NCBI GenBank assembly: GCA_028753945.1
Contig: JAPNXP010000008.1
Span: 620,001-684,000 of the forward strand
Source: Hexactinellida sp. DTS-2022
Lineage: Eukaryota; Porifera; Hexactinellida
Direction: 5' to 3'
DNA length: 64,000 nt
Numbering within the stretch: the first letter of the stretch is position 1; each line of letters starts with the position of its first letter. The position numbers and the translations under genes were made by a program. Below are positions 12,145 to 21,781 of this stretch, one piece after another. Under the pieces are notes generated by a model. It ran no database searches. It was not told the DNA's origin and saw nothing but the letters and a program-made list of their open reading frames with translations.

Positions 12145-12269
12145 AAAAAAATCCAAAATTGCAGATGTGCTGACAGCATGTTCCTTTGGAGGCACTTTCA
12201 ATAAACCACCAACAAAATATAGTGCCACCAAAGGAACATGCGTCGGCACAGCTGCAATTTTGGATTTTA
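12145..12269. mobile_element. Palindrome P copy in tandem unit 1
   Basis: Arms aaaatccaaaattgcag and ctgcaattttggatttt with inner cctttggaggcact and agtgccaccaaagg. It is embedded in the ~850-bp unit, so it predates the tandem duplication. Confidence 0.75.
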
Positions 12270-12779
12270 TTATTATTAATATTTCTCCGTAGACGGTGCC
12301 CTGGCCAAAGCTTTATAGTTGTTGGGCTGAAACTTGGCATGCAGGTGCGGATGGACCGTCTAATTTGCACCTGGGGTTACGATTTTTGGTTAACACATTT
12401 TTAACACATTTTTAACACCTTTCAAAATTTGTCTGGTCCATAACTCAAAAAATGTTTTACTAAACCCCCAATTTTTATTTTACCATTGGATTCACCATAA
12501 AATTCTGCGTCTGATGGGAGAAGAAACTTTTCAATAAAGGGTTTAATTTCTGCCATAAATGGGGGTTGAAATTTCTTTGTTACTCACACTTCAATTTCTG
12601 TAAAAGTGTTAAATCTAATTCTATTGTTTAACTTGTAATAATTATATTGATTTAACTTGTTAAATCTTACTCTATTGTTTCAACTTGCGATAAATATATT
12701 GATTTAACTTATAAATTACAGTTGGCTTCTATTTAATTGTAGTATTACTATACAATGGATTAAATAAAATAAAATAATA

Positions 12780-12948
12780 CAGTGGAGCCTCCCATAACGG
12801 GCACTCCAAATAGCGGACAACCTCTAAATAACGGACAACCCTCGTGGCACGGATTTATTTATTTAGCATATGTCTAATAGAAAAGCAACCTCTAAATAGC
12901 GGACAACGGTTCCGGTCCCAAGGTGTCCGTTGTTCAGAGGCTCTACTG
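12780..12948. mobile_element. Family C MITE
   Basis: Begins cagtggagcctcccataac and ends cagaggctctactg, with TA on both sides. It interrupts tandem unit 2 exactly within 'aaaataata'. It contains ccggtcccaaggtgtccg. Confidence 0.92.
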
Positions 12949-13529
12949 TATATGGAATTTGTTGATTTTATTCAACTCACCGTGGATAACATTGCTAAAA
13001 TAAAAACTAATAATATAATTTATTACAATACATAATGAATGAATGGCATTAAACTCGAGATGGTTTATGATAGAAACAAACTTTAAAATTATCTACCGTT
13101 CCTTTTGGCTCGGACCAATTAATAAATGGTTTTTGTCACCTTGAGGCGTTGATGACTTGCCGACAGTATGTTCCTTTGTTTTTTCTCCGTAGCAGGTGCC
13201 CTGGCCACACCTGTATACATTGAGGGCTGAAACTTGGCATGTAGTTGCGGAGTGACCGTCTAATTTGCACCTGGGGTTACGATTTTTTATCAAATGATTT
13301 CAACACCTATTTAAACTAATTATGGCTCATAACATGAAATAATTAATATTGAGCTTGATAAAATTTACATGTACGGATAGAGAATTAAATTCTACACCTT
13401 TTGGCAATTCACAAATGTTCAATTTAGCCTAGGTTTGTGCCATAATTGGGGTTCCAATCTCCTGTGTTTTCTCACACTTCAGATTCAGTAAAACTGTTAA
13501 ATCTAATTCTATTGTTTCAACTTGTATTA

Positions 13530-13716
13530 CAGTAGAGCCTCTGAACAACGGACACCTTGGGACCGGAACCGTTGTCCGTTATTTAGAGGTTGTCCGCTAT
13601 TTAGAGGTTGCTTTTCTATTAGACATATGCTAAATAAATAAATCCGTGCCACGAGGGTTGTCCGTTATTTAGAGGTTGTCCGCTATTTGGAGTGTCCGTT
13701 ATGGGAGGCTCCACTG
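13530..13716. mobile_element. Family C MITE, inverted copy
   Basis: Begins cagtagagcctctgaac and ends gggaggctccactg between TA dinucleotides. It is close to the reverse complement of the copy at 12780, but inserted at a different point of the repeat unit. Confidence 0.92.
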
Positions 13717-13873
13717 TAATTATATTGATTTAACTTGTTAAACCTTACTCTATTGTTTCAACTTGCGATAATTATATTGATTTAACTTGTTAAAACTTTA
13801 TCTATTGTTTCAACTTGTGATAAATATATTGATTAACTTGTAGATTCCAGCTGGCTTCTATTTAATTGTAGTA

Positions 13874-13956
13874 CAAGTAAACCTCCCAAAGCGGCACCTC
13901 CGAGTAGCGGCACAAAATCATTCTCCCGATGGGTGCCGCTTTGGGAGGTTTACCTG
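13874..13956. mobile_element. 83-bp minimal MITE of the 'cccaaagcggca' family
   Basis: Reads caagtaaacctcccaaagc to gctttgggaggtttacctg with TA on both sides. It is almost all inverted repeat with only a short loop. It interrupts tandem unit 3. A longer relative is at 61023. Confidence 0.9.
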
Positions 13957-14212
13957 TATTACTATACAATGGATTAAATAAAATAAAATAAAATAATATA
14001 TGAAATTTGTTGACTTTACTCAACTCACCGTGGATAACATTGCTAAAATAAATAACTAATAATATAATTTATTATCAATACATAATAAATGAATGGCATT
14101 AAACTCAAGATGGTTTATTATAGAAACAAACTTCAAATTAATCTACAGTTTCTTGTGACTCGAAACAATTAACAAATGGTTCTTGACACCCTGGGCGTTG
14201 ATGACTTGGCGG

Positions 14213-14340
14213 AAAAAAATCCAAAATTGCAGCCTGTGCCGACAGCATGTTCCTTTGGAGGCACTATCAATGAACAACCAACAAAATATAGTGCCACCAA
14301 AGGAACATGCGTCGGCACAGGCTGCAATTTTGCATTTTTT
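14213..14340. mobile_element. Palindrome P copy in tandem unit 3
   Basis: Arms ccaaaattgcagcctgtgcc and ggcacaggctgcaattttg flank tttggaggcactatc and gtgccaccaaagg. It is near-identical to the copy at 12145 apart from a 1-bp arm insertion present in both arms, which suggests arm homogenisation. Confidence 0.75.
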
Positions 14341-14511
14341 TTAAATTAACACCCTTAGTTACTTATTGCTTGTGGGTGACAATTGAATATGTATAGAGTT
14401 AACAAATTAATAACAAAACTTGTCTCATTTAGGCCGATACAAATACTGATCAACTACCAAAATTGCTTTTCATACGGGTTTATTGAAATTATATAATTTA
14501 TGTTAATTAAT

Positions 14512-14632
14512 TGTCACGAAATGTCCAGTCACGAAAAGTCCGTGTCACGAAATGTCCTGTCACGAAATGTCTTGTCACGAAATGTCTGTCACGAAATGTC
14601 TTGTAGCGAAAAGTCCTGTCACGAAAAGTCTG
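14512..14632. repeat. Minisatellite of 14-15 bp, 'tgtcacgaaatgtcc'
   Basis: About eight units, some with aaaagt instead of aaatgt. It is followed by an AT dinucleotide run (14660-14690). The short reading frames with repeated Ser-Arg-Asn words across it are repeat translations, not genes. Confidence 0.85.
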
Positions 14633-14837
14633 TATCCCTATTAAAACACAAGGGTGGGTGTATATATATATATAGTATATATATATATTTGTTTGTATGT
14701 TCCGAGTTGATTGAAGAAACTGGACGGTTTCCAATTGAGATTTTTGGCATATAGGGGTAACTTTTGGCACCCGACAACAAGTTGAGGTTTCCACTCAAAA
14801 TTTCTCACACCTCGAAGAGTTATGACGTCATTGTCAC

Positions 14838-16448
14838 GGAAGCACGACAATTCATCGTAGGTGATAATTCATCACAAACAATTCATCGTAGGTGTTAATT
14901 CATCACTGGAAGCTTCGCAAGTGACAAAAAAAAAAAAGGCTTTTTCTACACAAAAGATAGAGAATTGTAAAAAAGAAGGCTTTTTCTACACAAAAGATAG
15001 AGAATTGTCTCTTCCTGGTACTACTAGCTGGTACTGTGACCATAAAACCAAAACAAAGTGTCGTGGATGATTGCATTTGAGTGGTGATGTAATTATAAAG
15101 TACGTGGGTGAACACAATCACGCTGGGGATGCTTCGAAGACGCCTGTATTGATAGCGCTACAGGCGTTTCGCGAAAGAGCAACCACTACTCAGGAACCAA
15201 CACAGACTATAATCGCCGAAACTACGACAAACATTCCTAATTCTTCTGCCGCACAATTACCCTCAAAATTTTGAATGAAAAGAACTGTACAAAGGCAGAG
15301 AAACCAACATAAAAATTGCCCTCCACAGCCTCATGACCTTCTATCTTTAAATATTCCAGTAGAATACACTATTCTACCAAAGCCACAGATTTCCTACTTC
15401 ACGACTCTGGCCCTGGCCACAATCGAATTTTAATATTCACCACAAGGCATAATCTAACACTACTCGCACAATGTAGCAAATGGTATGCTGATGGAACATT
15501 TAAAATCTCTCCAAATATATTTCAGCAGGTGTATACAATTCATGGCCGAGTTTTTGGGAAGCAGATTTTTCCACTTGTCTACTGTCTTTTGCCGAACAAG
15601 ACTTTTGCAACCTATGAGGCCATGCTTCAGGCACTGAAAGAGCTCCAACCTGGACTCAACCCAGATAACTTAATGACTGACTTCGAAAAAGGTGCAATCC
15701 GATCATTCCAAGAAGCGTTTCCCGGACTAAACTGTGCAGGCTGCTTTTTTCATTTTAGTCAGAGTGTTTGGCGACGAATACAAGCCGCAGGTTTGCAGCA
15801 CGACTACCAAACCGATCTGTTGCCTTCCAGCTTTAGCATTCTTACCTCCTGGTGAAGTAGAACAGGCATTTTACTCTCAGCAGACGGATTTGATCCCCGA
15901 GGACTGGAAATTGCGAACTACTTCGAGGACACATACATTGGACGACCAAACCGCCGTCGAAACCGTCAGCCCCCATTGTTCCCAATAGATCTTTGGAACG
16001 TACATCAGCGTACAGTTGAGGATGAAGATCGTACTAATAACCAAATCGAGGGATTTCATCGCGGATTTCAGTCCCTTATTGGTGCTCAAGTACCAAACGT
16101 CTTTCGTTTCATCGAGGTTCTAGGGAAGCAGCAGATGTTAAAAGAGATAGAAGTGCAGCAGCTCATCGGAGGCCATGAGCCTCCGTCAAAAAGGAAAAAA
16201 TATCAATGTTATGATGTACGAATTAAGAGTATCTTAAACAATATTGCTGAAAGAACCAATTGCCAAGCTTTGAAAGGAATTTCATTTTGATATAATTTCT
16301 AATAATTTCCACTTTGTACTAGCATTTTACTACCTTTATTACTTTCCAGTTAAAAAAAAAAACATACTATTATTAAACCTGGGATGAATTGTCGCCGTGA
16401 TGAATTATTAACGGTGATGAATAGTTCGTGATGAATTGTCGTAGACCA
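14838..16448 (+). mobile_element. MULE-type DNA transposon with 9-bp target duplication
   Basis: It is flanked by cattgtcac on both sides (14829-14837 and 16449-16457). Uninterrupted copies of the host sequence at 56.8 kb carry this 9-mer once. Its ends contain inverted words (cgacaattcatcg, gtgataattcatcac / gtgatgaattgtcg). At 1611 bp it holds one decayed transposase gene. The 9-bp duplication and FLYWCH plus MULE coding content agree on the superfamily. Confidence 0.93.
15001..16290 (+). pseudogene. MULE transposase with FLYWCH zinc finger, broken
   Basis: Near 15020-15140 the frame reads SWYCDHKTKTKCRG, a stop, then VIIKYVGEHNHAG: the spaced Cys, Cys, His-x-His of a FLYWCH finger. A MULE transposase core follows: TIHGRVFGKQIFPLVYCLLP (about 15533), LMTDFEKGAIRSFQEAFPG and GCFFHFSQSVWRRIQAAGL, whose Asp and CxxH are family marks. 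The C-terminal part (RTNNQIEGFHRGFQSL, 16031 on) lies in another frame. In-frame stops near 15070, 15272 and 15430 and frame changes around 15850-15975 show it is inactive. Confidence 0.88.
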
Positions 16449-16887
16449 CATTGTCACATTTCGAGAACCCTGAAAATTCACTTAATCGCACATAATTCCC
16501 GCCCTTTAAGAGATAAAAATCTGAAAATTTAATAGAACATGTACATTAATGATGCGGACATGCTGGTCACACCAGATCGCCAATATGCTAACTCATTATC
16601 GCATGATGACGTAATCATTAAAATTTCATATTGTTAAATTTGACTATTTAGGCCTATTTACGCTTTATAATCTATATTATATGTATATAAACCACACATC
16701 AACCGCAAAGCGGTTGGTGTGTGGTTATGTTCTGCCGCGAAGCGACCTAGCAAGCGAAGCGCGCGATAGTAATGAATAAATTATGAAAGACATAAAAGAA
16801 GTCCAAGTACTAATAAGCTATCTAACCTAAAATCCTATTCTACAACAAAATTAGGAAATGGAATAAAAACTTTTGTAATTAATACAA

Positions 16888-17275
16888 TCATTTCCATCTA
16901 TTATTAATTTCTTCAACATCTAGATAGTCAATATTCACACAGTTCTGGAGTTTATCACAGGTGTTTCCTTTCAATACAATCGAGACTTGACAACACGCTT
17001 TGGTAGCCATTTCATATATACTCTCTGGACTATAAAAAGCACTATGTGGTGTACAGATTATATTATCACAACCATTCAAAGGACTGTTTGCAAATACAAA
17101 CGGTTCACACTCGTGTACATCTAACCCAGCCCCTGCAAGCTTTCCGGATTTGAGAGCTATAGCTAAAGCATTCTCGTCGACAATCCCACCTCTTGATATG
17201 TTCACAAGGAATGCTTTGTCTTTACCCTCGTTCGAATTATTGATTTACCAATAAATTTTGCTCCGTACGGCCCTC
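16888..17275 (-). pseudogene. CtBP-like NAD-dependent dehydrogenase fragment, inside the hAT
   Basis: The frame from about 17232 to the stop at 16888 encodes the C-terminal part of a D-2-hydroxyacid dehydrogenase of the CtBP type: KAFLVNISRGGIVDE, GLDVHECEPF, NIICTPHSAFYS and LQNCVN. The family's Arg (ISRGG), Glu (VHECEP) and His (TPHS) catalytic positions are present, and the LQNCVN tail points to CtBP. Upstream, a different frame reads TEQNLLVN, which fits the preceding LTEQ..LIN segment, so a frameshift or small deletion is likely near 17235-17250. No N-terminal half exists within 1 kb upstream. It lies 0.4 kb from the right end of the 6.36-kb hAT, so it was captured or trapped. It could also be a lone terminal exon, but the acceptor is poor. 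Confidence 0.7.
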
Positions 17276-17638
17276 CGGACCTATCATATTGAGGATAGGA
17301 TCCGAGATTATAAAATTTCAATTCTCACAATATAAAATTGGTCTCTAAAATTTCCATTAACTTTTTGATATTATTTGCTCAGAATTTAAGTATCTGCATT
17401 CTAACCGCACAGTCAACCTTCTCGCTTTAATTTAATGGGGAGTAAGTTCTAGCCAAAATGTGACAATTAAGTAATAATTTGGTGTGGAATTCTATTCTAT
17501 TCCCATTAATCCCATCTTATTCCACAGGATTTATTTGTTGATTCATATGGGAAATCCATATGGGGATCCATAAGGGAATCCCCATGGGAATATCCATATG
17601 GGAATGGGAATGGAAATTCCACTCCCACTGCAACCCTG

Positions 17639-18300
17639 ATTTATACTTCTCAATCACTCTCATGCTACTATTGCAGGTGTTGCTATCTGTACACATACAG
17701 AATAGCAGATGTTTGTATACAGGTGTTGATGTCTACTATAGTATAGCAGGTGTTATTCTCTGATAGTTGAGTATAGTTCCACTTATGTGAACACCTGTGA
17801 GATACTCAAGAGTATATATACAATTTTATACAATTTACAACAGGGATTTTTTTAACACACACACACACACAACAATTGTGCTTTAAATATATAGATAGAT
17901 TACAAGCCATTCTTTATATATTTTAATTATTTCAATTTTCTTGTAGAAATCCACAGAATCTGTGGGTAAGTGATAAAATTATCAAAATACGATGTGTGTT
18001 AACCTCACTGCACAATAGAAATATCCCATGAGACATTCCTCCCATATATTTCTCTTTCATTTAAATTATATGAAGCCAAATTCAATTCTTAAATATATTT
18101 GAGAAATGATCTTCCAAGTGTCTATGAACTCATTAAATAAGAAATACAATTGTTGATCAAATAGCGTAAAAAAATAGAATCTCAGTAAGAATCCCAAGCA
18201 TTAATTATAAATAAAATTATCTTCAAAGGGGAAATTTAAAATTTAAGTATTTTAATTTATTAATAAGGCCAAGATATCTTTAATTACAATAAGTAGTAGA
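17639..18300. other. Upstream region of MATE gene 1
   Basis: Holds the right hAT target duplication, a small duplicated 'gcaggtgtt' motif region (17670-17760) and an AC run (17857-17870). The stretch 18025-18100 (attcctcccatat, gaagccaaattcaattctta) recurs at 20765-20850, beside a MATE relic, so it belongs to the duplicated MATE unit and may include its promoter. Confidence 0.5.
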
Positions 18301-19836
18301 ATGGCTAAACTGTATAATTGGATTCTGGAAGAAATTTCATACTTAATTGTATTAGCACTACCAGCGTGTTTTGAAAGCTTCTCAGAAGGGCTGAATATAA
18401 AATTAAGCAATATATTCATTGGACGAGCATCAGGTACCAATATAGCGTTAATGCTAAGTGCTCTCTTTATTGGTCAAACAGTAGTGGCATTGACAGCATA
18501 TCCGATCGCGGAGACTTTTGGAGCATATGTGAATATCCTATGCTCACAGGCATATGGAGCAAAACAGTACAAACTAGTGGGATTGTACTTCTACAGAGCT
18601 CTATTCATGGCAGCTCTCACTTGCTTTCCAGTATTCACAGTCTACATTTGTGTCCGTCCTATCGTCTACTTCCTATTCCAAGATTGGGAATTGGCTCAGT
18701 ACACTGGTAGCTTCACAGATGTTCTATGTTTCGGCTATCCTGCCTATTTGTACTATAAAATTGGTATTCGTTTCCTTCAGTCATTTAACATAGTATGGGG
18801 TCCTGCGTTGTATCTTATCATTGGGAACATTTTGAATGGAGTAATACAGTATATTCTGATATTCCGATACAACACGAATATTGAAGGAGCAGCTGCTGGT
18901 TACGTCATCAGTAACTACTTAGTTGCACTATTAGTATTCGCACACATACAGCTCTCTCATGTGCACACTGCTATAGCACAGAAGTGGACTATTGAATATA
19001 TCACCAACTGGTTGCATACAGCTAGATATTATATTAGTATATTCTTTCAAAGGTTAATGGGTGTGATTCCTTCAACAATTTATCCCATATTATTCATTGG
19101 TATAATGGCTCATGATAAAAGACAACTAGCTATCTACTCAATTCTATTTTCAATTTGGTGGATGATTTCTCTCACTACTATGGGGTTCTCCAGTGCAGTT
19201 TTAGTTCGTATAGGTCATTTGTTGGGTACAAATGAACCAAAGAAAGCTAAAAGAGCTACAATCTTGATTATGATAACCGCACAACTACTTTTAGTATTGA
19301 CAAATATAATATTGTTCATAGTGAGTGAACCATTGAGTCATCTATTCACCACAGATAACACTTTTGCTGAGGAGTTAGCATGGAATATTCGGGCACTCTC
19401 ATTTCTTATCAACACTGACATTAAAGCAATATTAGAAGGTGCAATGAATGCCTGTTGTAAACAAGTAATACAAATGACATCACGATTCGTATTTCAAACA
19501 TTCTTAGGCATTATTCTCACAATGTTATTAGTTCATTTCGTGTCTTGGAAAGCTGTAGCTACTTTGGTTAGTTTCTCAACTGCAAACATTTGTATGACCT
19601 TACTCGCCGTATTTATCCTATTTTGCAATAAATGGGAAAACACTGCCCGTTTTATAGGTAATAATATCATGTCAAGCTCAAACCGTGATGACCAAACTTA
19701 TTTGAATCGAGAAATTTCTATCATTAATGGTTTCAAAGTATCACTCAAAACATGCATATTAGTTAGGTATCTAGTTTGTATTGCCGCAGGGATTATTTTA
19801 TTCTCAGCTACCTTTGTCCCCTATATTGATCCTTAA
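18301..19836 (+). CDS. MATE family multidrug/toxin extrusion transporter 1
   Basis: A single uninterrupted exon of 511 codons. About twelve hydrophobic segments fill the protein. The family block GAYVNILCSQAYGAKQYKLVG (residues about 78-98) matches the conserved LCSQAxGA region of MATE transporters, and the second half has the parallel SSAVLVRIGHLLGTNEPKKA. MATE proteins exchange organic cations for protons or sodium at the plasma membrane. The start aligns with the start of the second copy (MAKxYNW). The middle (about residues 78-245) is almost identical at DNA level to the copy at 23469-25001, whereas the ends differ more. Expected substrates cannot be inferred. Confidence 0.93.
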   Translation: MAKLYNWILEEISYLIVLALPACFESFSEGLNIKLSNIFIGRASGTNIALMLSALFIGQTVVALTAYPIAETFGAYVNILCSQAYGAKQYKLVGLYFYRALFMAALTCFPVFTVYICVRPIVYFLFQDWELAQYTGSFTDVLCFGYPAYLYYKIGIRFLQSFNIVWGPALYLIIGNILNGVIQYILIFRYNTNIEGAAAGYVISNYLVALLVFAHIQLSHVHTAIAQKWTIEYITNWLHTARYYISIFFQRLMGVIPSTIYPILFIGIMAHDKRQLAIYSILFSIWWMISLTTMGFSSAVLVRIGHLLGTNEPKKAKRATILIMITAQLLLVLTNIILFIVSEPLSHLFTTDNTFAEELAWNIRALSFLINTDIKAILEGAMNACCKQVIQMTSRFVFQTFLGIILTMLLVHFVSWKAVATLVSFSTANICMTLLAVFILFCNKWENTARFIGNNIMSSSNRDDQTYLNREISIINGFKVSLKTCILVRYLVCIAAGIILFSATFVPYIDP

Positions 19837-20562
19837 CTCTGCTATTACATTAAATTACGCTCTTAATATTGTTGTTGAAATAATTCATTAAACAATTAAA
19901 GTCTACTTTTAAGACAACTTCTTCAAAAGCAATATATTGCCTTTGTAGACTTTTAGACAATTATTTTGAATTATCTATAGTTCCATAAATGTACATCGGA
20001 CGAAATAGAACGATTAGGTGATATTAAATACGCATTACATTATTATTTTTACTATTATCTGTTATTTCACCTAAATATTAGTATATTTTACCACTCCATC
20101 CCGATTCCCCAACAATGTTTTAATCTTTGTAAATAATTTTACAAGATTTAAATGAACGTGCTTGTAACATGATAAATACGTTGCTTGTTGCATATACGTA
20201 GTTGTCAACAATTAAATCAAATTAATCCATTCACTAGATTTCACTATTCAGTGAAAAACCACGAGATTCCACTGTTCAGTCAAAGATTCCACCAGATTTA
20301 ACCATTCAGTTAAATTACGCTGGATTCCACTATTCAGTCAAAGATTCCACGAGATTCCACCATTCAGTAAAATTCCACTAATATTTAGTAGTTGCACTAT
20401 ACTATTCACTAGACTAGATTATGGAGTAACAAACATCAACCGATTTGTCTGAAAGTTGGCATGTCGCAGCTAGTAACTATAACTACTCGTCTAGTCATTA
20501 CTTTTGGTAAAGATAAAAGAAATTTAGTTCGCAAGATTATCGAGTTATGATGCCACAAACCG
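19837..20562. other. Intergenic with short irregular repeats
   Basis: No gene. At 20240-20395 five or six imperfect copies of a 25-30-bp word (attccactattcagtcaaag) occur in a row. Confidence 0.55.
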
Positions 20563-20677
20563 TGTACTGAGCCAATCCTCAATCTGGGGATAGGAATTCT
20601 ACGATAGGATGGATACTAATGAAAATTATGAATGCTGGAAAGCAAGTGAGAGCTGACATTAATAGAGCTCTGTAGAC
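20563..20677 (-). pseudogene. MATE gene relic, internal fragment
   Basis: The stretch gtgtactgagccaat...gtgagagctgacattaatag closely matches 24602-24715 of the intact minus-strand MATE gene, with scattered substitutions and small indels. It covers the codons around VRPIVYFLFQDW only. It ends at a GC-rich tail (gaccgcatagcgaccaagac), then at 20765-20850 a copy of the MATE 1 upstream sequence appears. Confidence 0.85.
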
Positions 20678-21339
20678 CGCATAGCGACCAAGACCGAAGG
20701 GATCATATTTATATAAAAACAAAGTTACCATTTGATGTAGATAAGTACAGTAGATAGTTTATGCCACATTCCTCCCATATCTTCAGAACTACTTCCCCCT
20801 CATATGAATTTATGAAGCCAAATTCAATTCTTAAATATTTTTGAAATTGGTTTCTTGAAAGCAAAAAAGTTATAACGCCTTTACAGCGGTGTTAGCATGA
20901 AATTTTTGGCTCTCCGTTTATTTGTTTGAAATTTAGTACTTTCAGCCATAAAACTAGAATATAGAAATTAGATAGATAATTTCTTATTTATGGAATTCTA
21001 TAATATTAGTCATAATTAAGGTCTGTGTAGGGCTTACAATCTCGGGATCCCGATCCATTTCACCTCCGGGATTATATCCAGGGATTTGTTTTTTTAATCC
21101 CGATCCCGATTTCCAATCCCGGGATTATTTCTCAATCCCGGGATTCCGAACTTGGTATATAATGGCTTTAATTGCAGTCAAAGAATAGGACAAGTTTGCT
21201 TGTATGATCCAAACATATTTAAGTAGATTCCCTAGCTAGACAATCAATAATCCACTTGTACGATGCATATAATTTATTATCACTCTTATTTGGATTCAGT
21301 GTTCAATGATAATCTTTGTGGTCATTGTTGTCAAGATTT
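20678..21339. other. Between MATE relics
   Basis: Contains the GC-rich tail at 20678-20715, the duplicated MATE 5' flank (20765-20850) and a cluster of 'atcccgggatt' words at 21036-21150 in both orientations, probably a small transposon end. Nothing codes. Confidence 0.5.
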
Positions 21340-21781
21340 AACAAACGATGACTCGAAGATTCCTATTTTATTTAAAGCAATCATACAAGGAGTTGATGAA
21401 TGGTGTTGCAAACGAGGAATACAAGTGAGAATGAGATTTATATATCAAATACTTCTATTTCTCACTTAAGGGTTGGTTTATTTTGTGCCATGGAAAGCAA
21501 TTGCCATTTTGGTTATTTATCCAGGCACTAGTATTTGTGTCGTTTCAATTACAGTTTTTATCTTTTCTTGCAGTAAATGGGAGGATATTGCCCTTTATGT
21601 TGGGAGAAATACCAACTCAAACTCAGACGAACAATTTGAACAAAATAAAGAGGTTCCTATGATTGATGGATGTTGTAAAAATCTAACATTCAAAACATAC
21701 GTATTGGTTTGGTATTTAATTTGTATTGCTACAGGCATTGTTATTTTTACAGTTATATTTATTCAATCTGTTGCTCGTTAA
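21340..21781 (+). pseudogene. MATE gene relic, 3' part
   Basis: Reads KAIIQGVDEWCCKRGIQVRM (21380 region), meets a stop at 21467-21469, then continues with KAIAILVIYPGTSICV to the normal C-terminus IFIQSVAR. Around 21440-21475 the frame is broken and some codons are lost. The last 100 codons closely match MATE gene 2. About 310 bp of shared 3' flank follow. Confidence 0.9.

Larger units (their letters stand above)
11763..14345. repeat. Three tandem copies of an ~850-bp unit
   Basis: Units start near 11763, 12611 and 13499 with attctattgtttcaac. They run through ggcttctatttaattgtagt, accgtggataacattgct, attaaactcaagatggttta and gaggcgttgatgac, then palindrome P. Unit 2 has lost most of P and gained a family C MITE. 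Unit 3 contains two MITEs and lacks the tail (ctccgtagacggtgccctgg, cacctggggttacga). A fourth copy lies at 36890-38560. No reading frame resembles a protein. Confidence 0.8.
14690..16770. mobile_element. One arm of the foldback family of 56632, split by a MULE
   Basis: 14713-14837 and 16449-16770 match, in order, the left arm of the 1.07-kb foldback at 56632-57701: ggcatataggggtaactttt, ttatgacgtcattgtcac, then cacaccagatcgccaatatg and cgcaaagcggttggtgtgtg. Only one arm is present here. The interruption is exactly the MULE insertion. Confidence 0.85.
11281..17638. mobile_element. 6.36-kb composite hAT-type insertion
   Basis: The left end cagggttgccgtgggtatgg and the inverse of the right end (cagggttgcagtgggagtgg) form terminal inverted repeats. 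The flanks are identical 8-mers atttatac (11273-11280 and 17639-17646). Both subterminal regions are rich in 'catgggaat' / 'atatgggaa' words. No hAT transposase or BED finger is present, so it is non-autonomous. It carries a tandem array, several MITEs, half of a foldback element split by a MULE, and a CtBP-like fragment, each entered separately. The size is unusual for a non-autonomous hAT; secondary insertions account for much of it. Confidence 0.85.

Noticed and set aside
14500-14850. Overlapping reading frames on both strands with repeated Ser/Arg/Asn words
   Set aside because: They are translations of the 14-15-bp 'tgtcacgaaatgtcc' minisatellite and the AT run; no family signature, no splice support.
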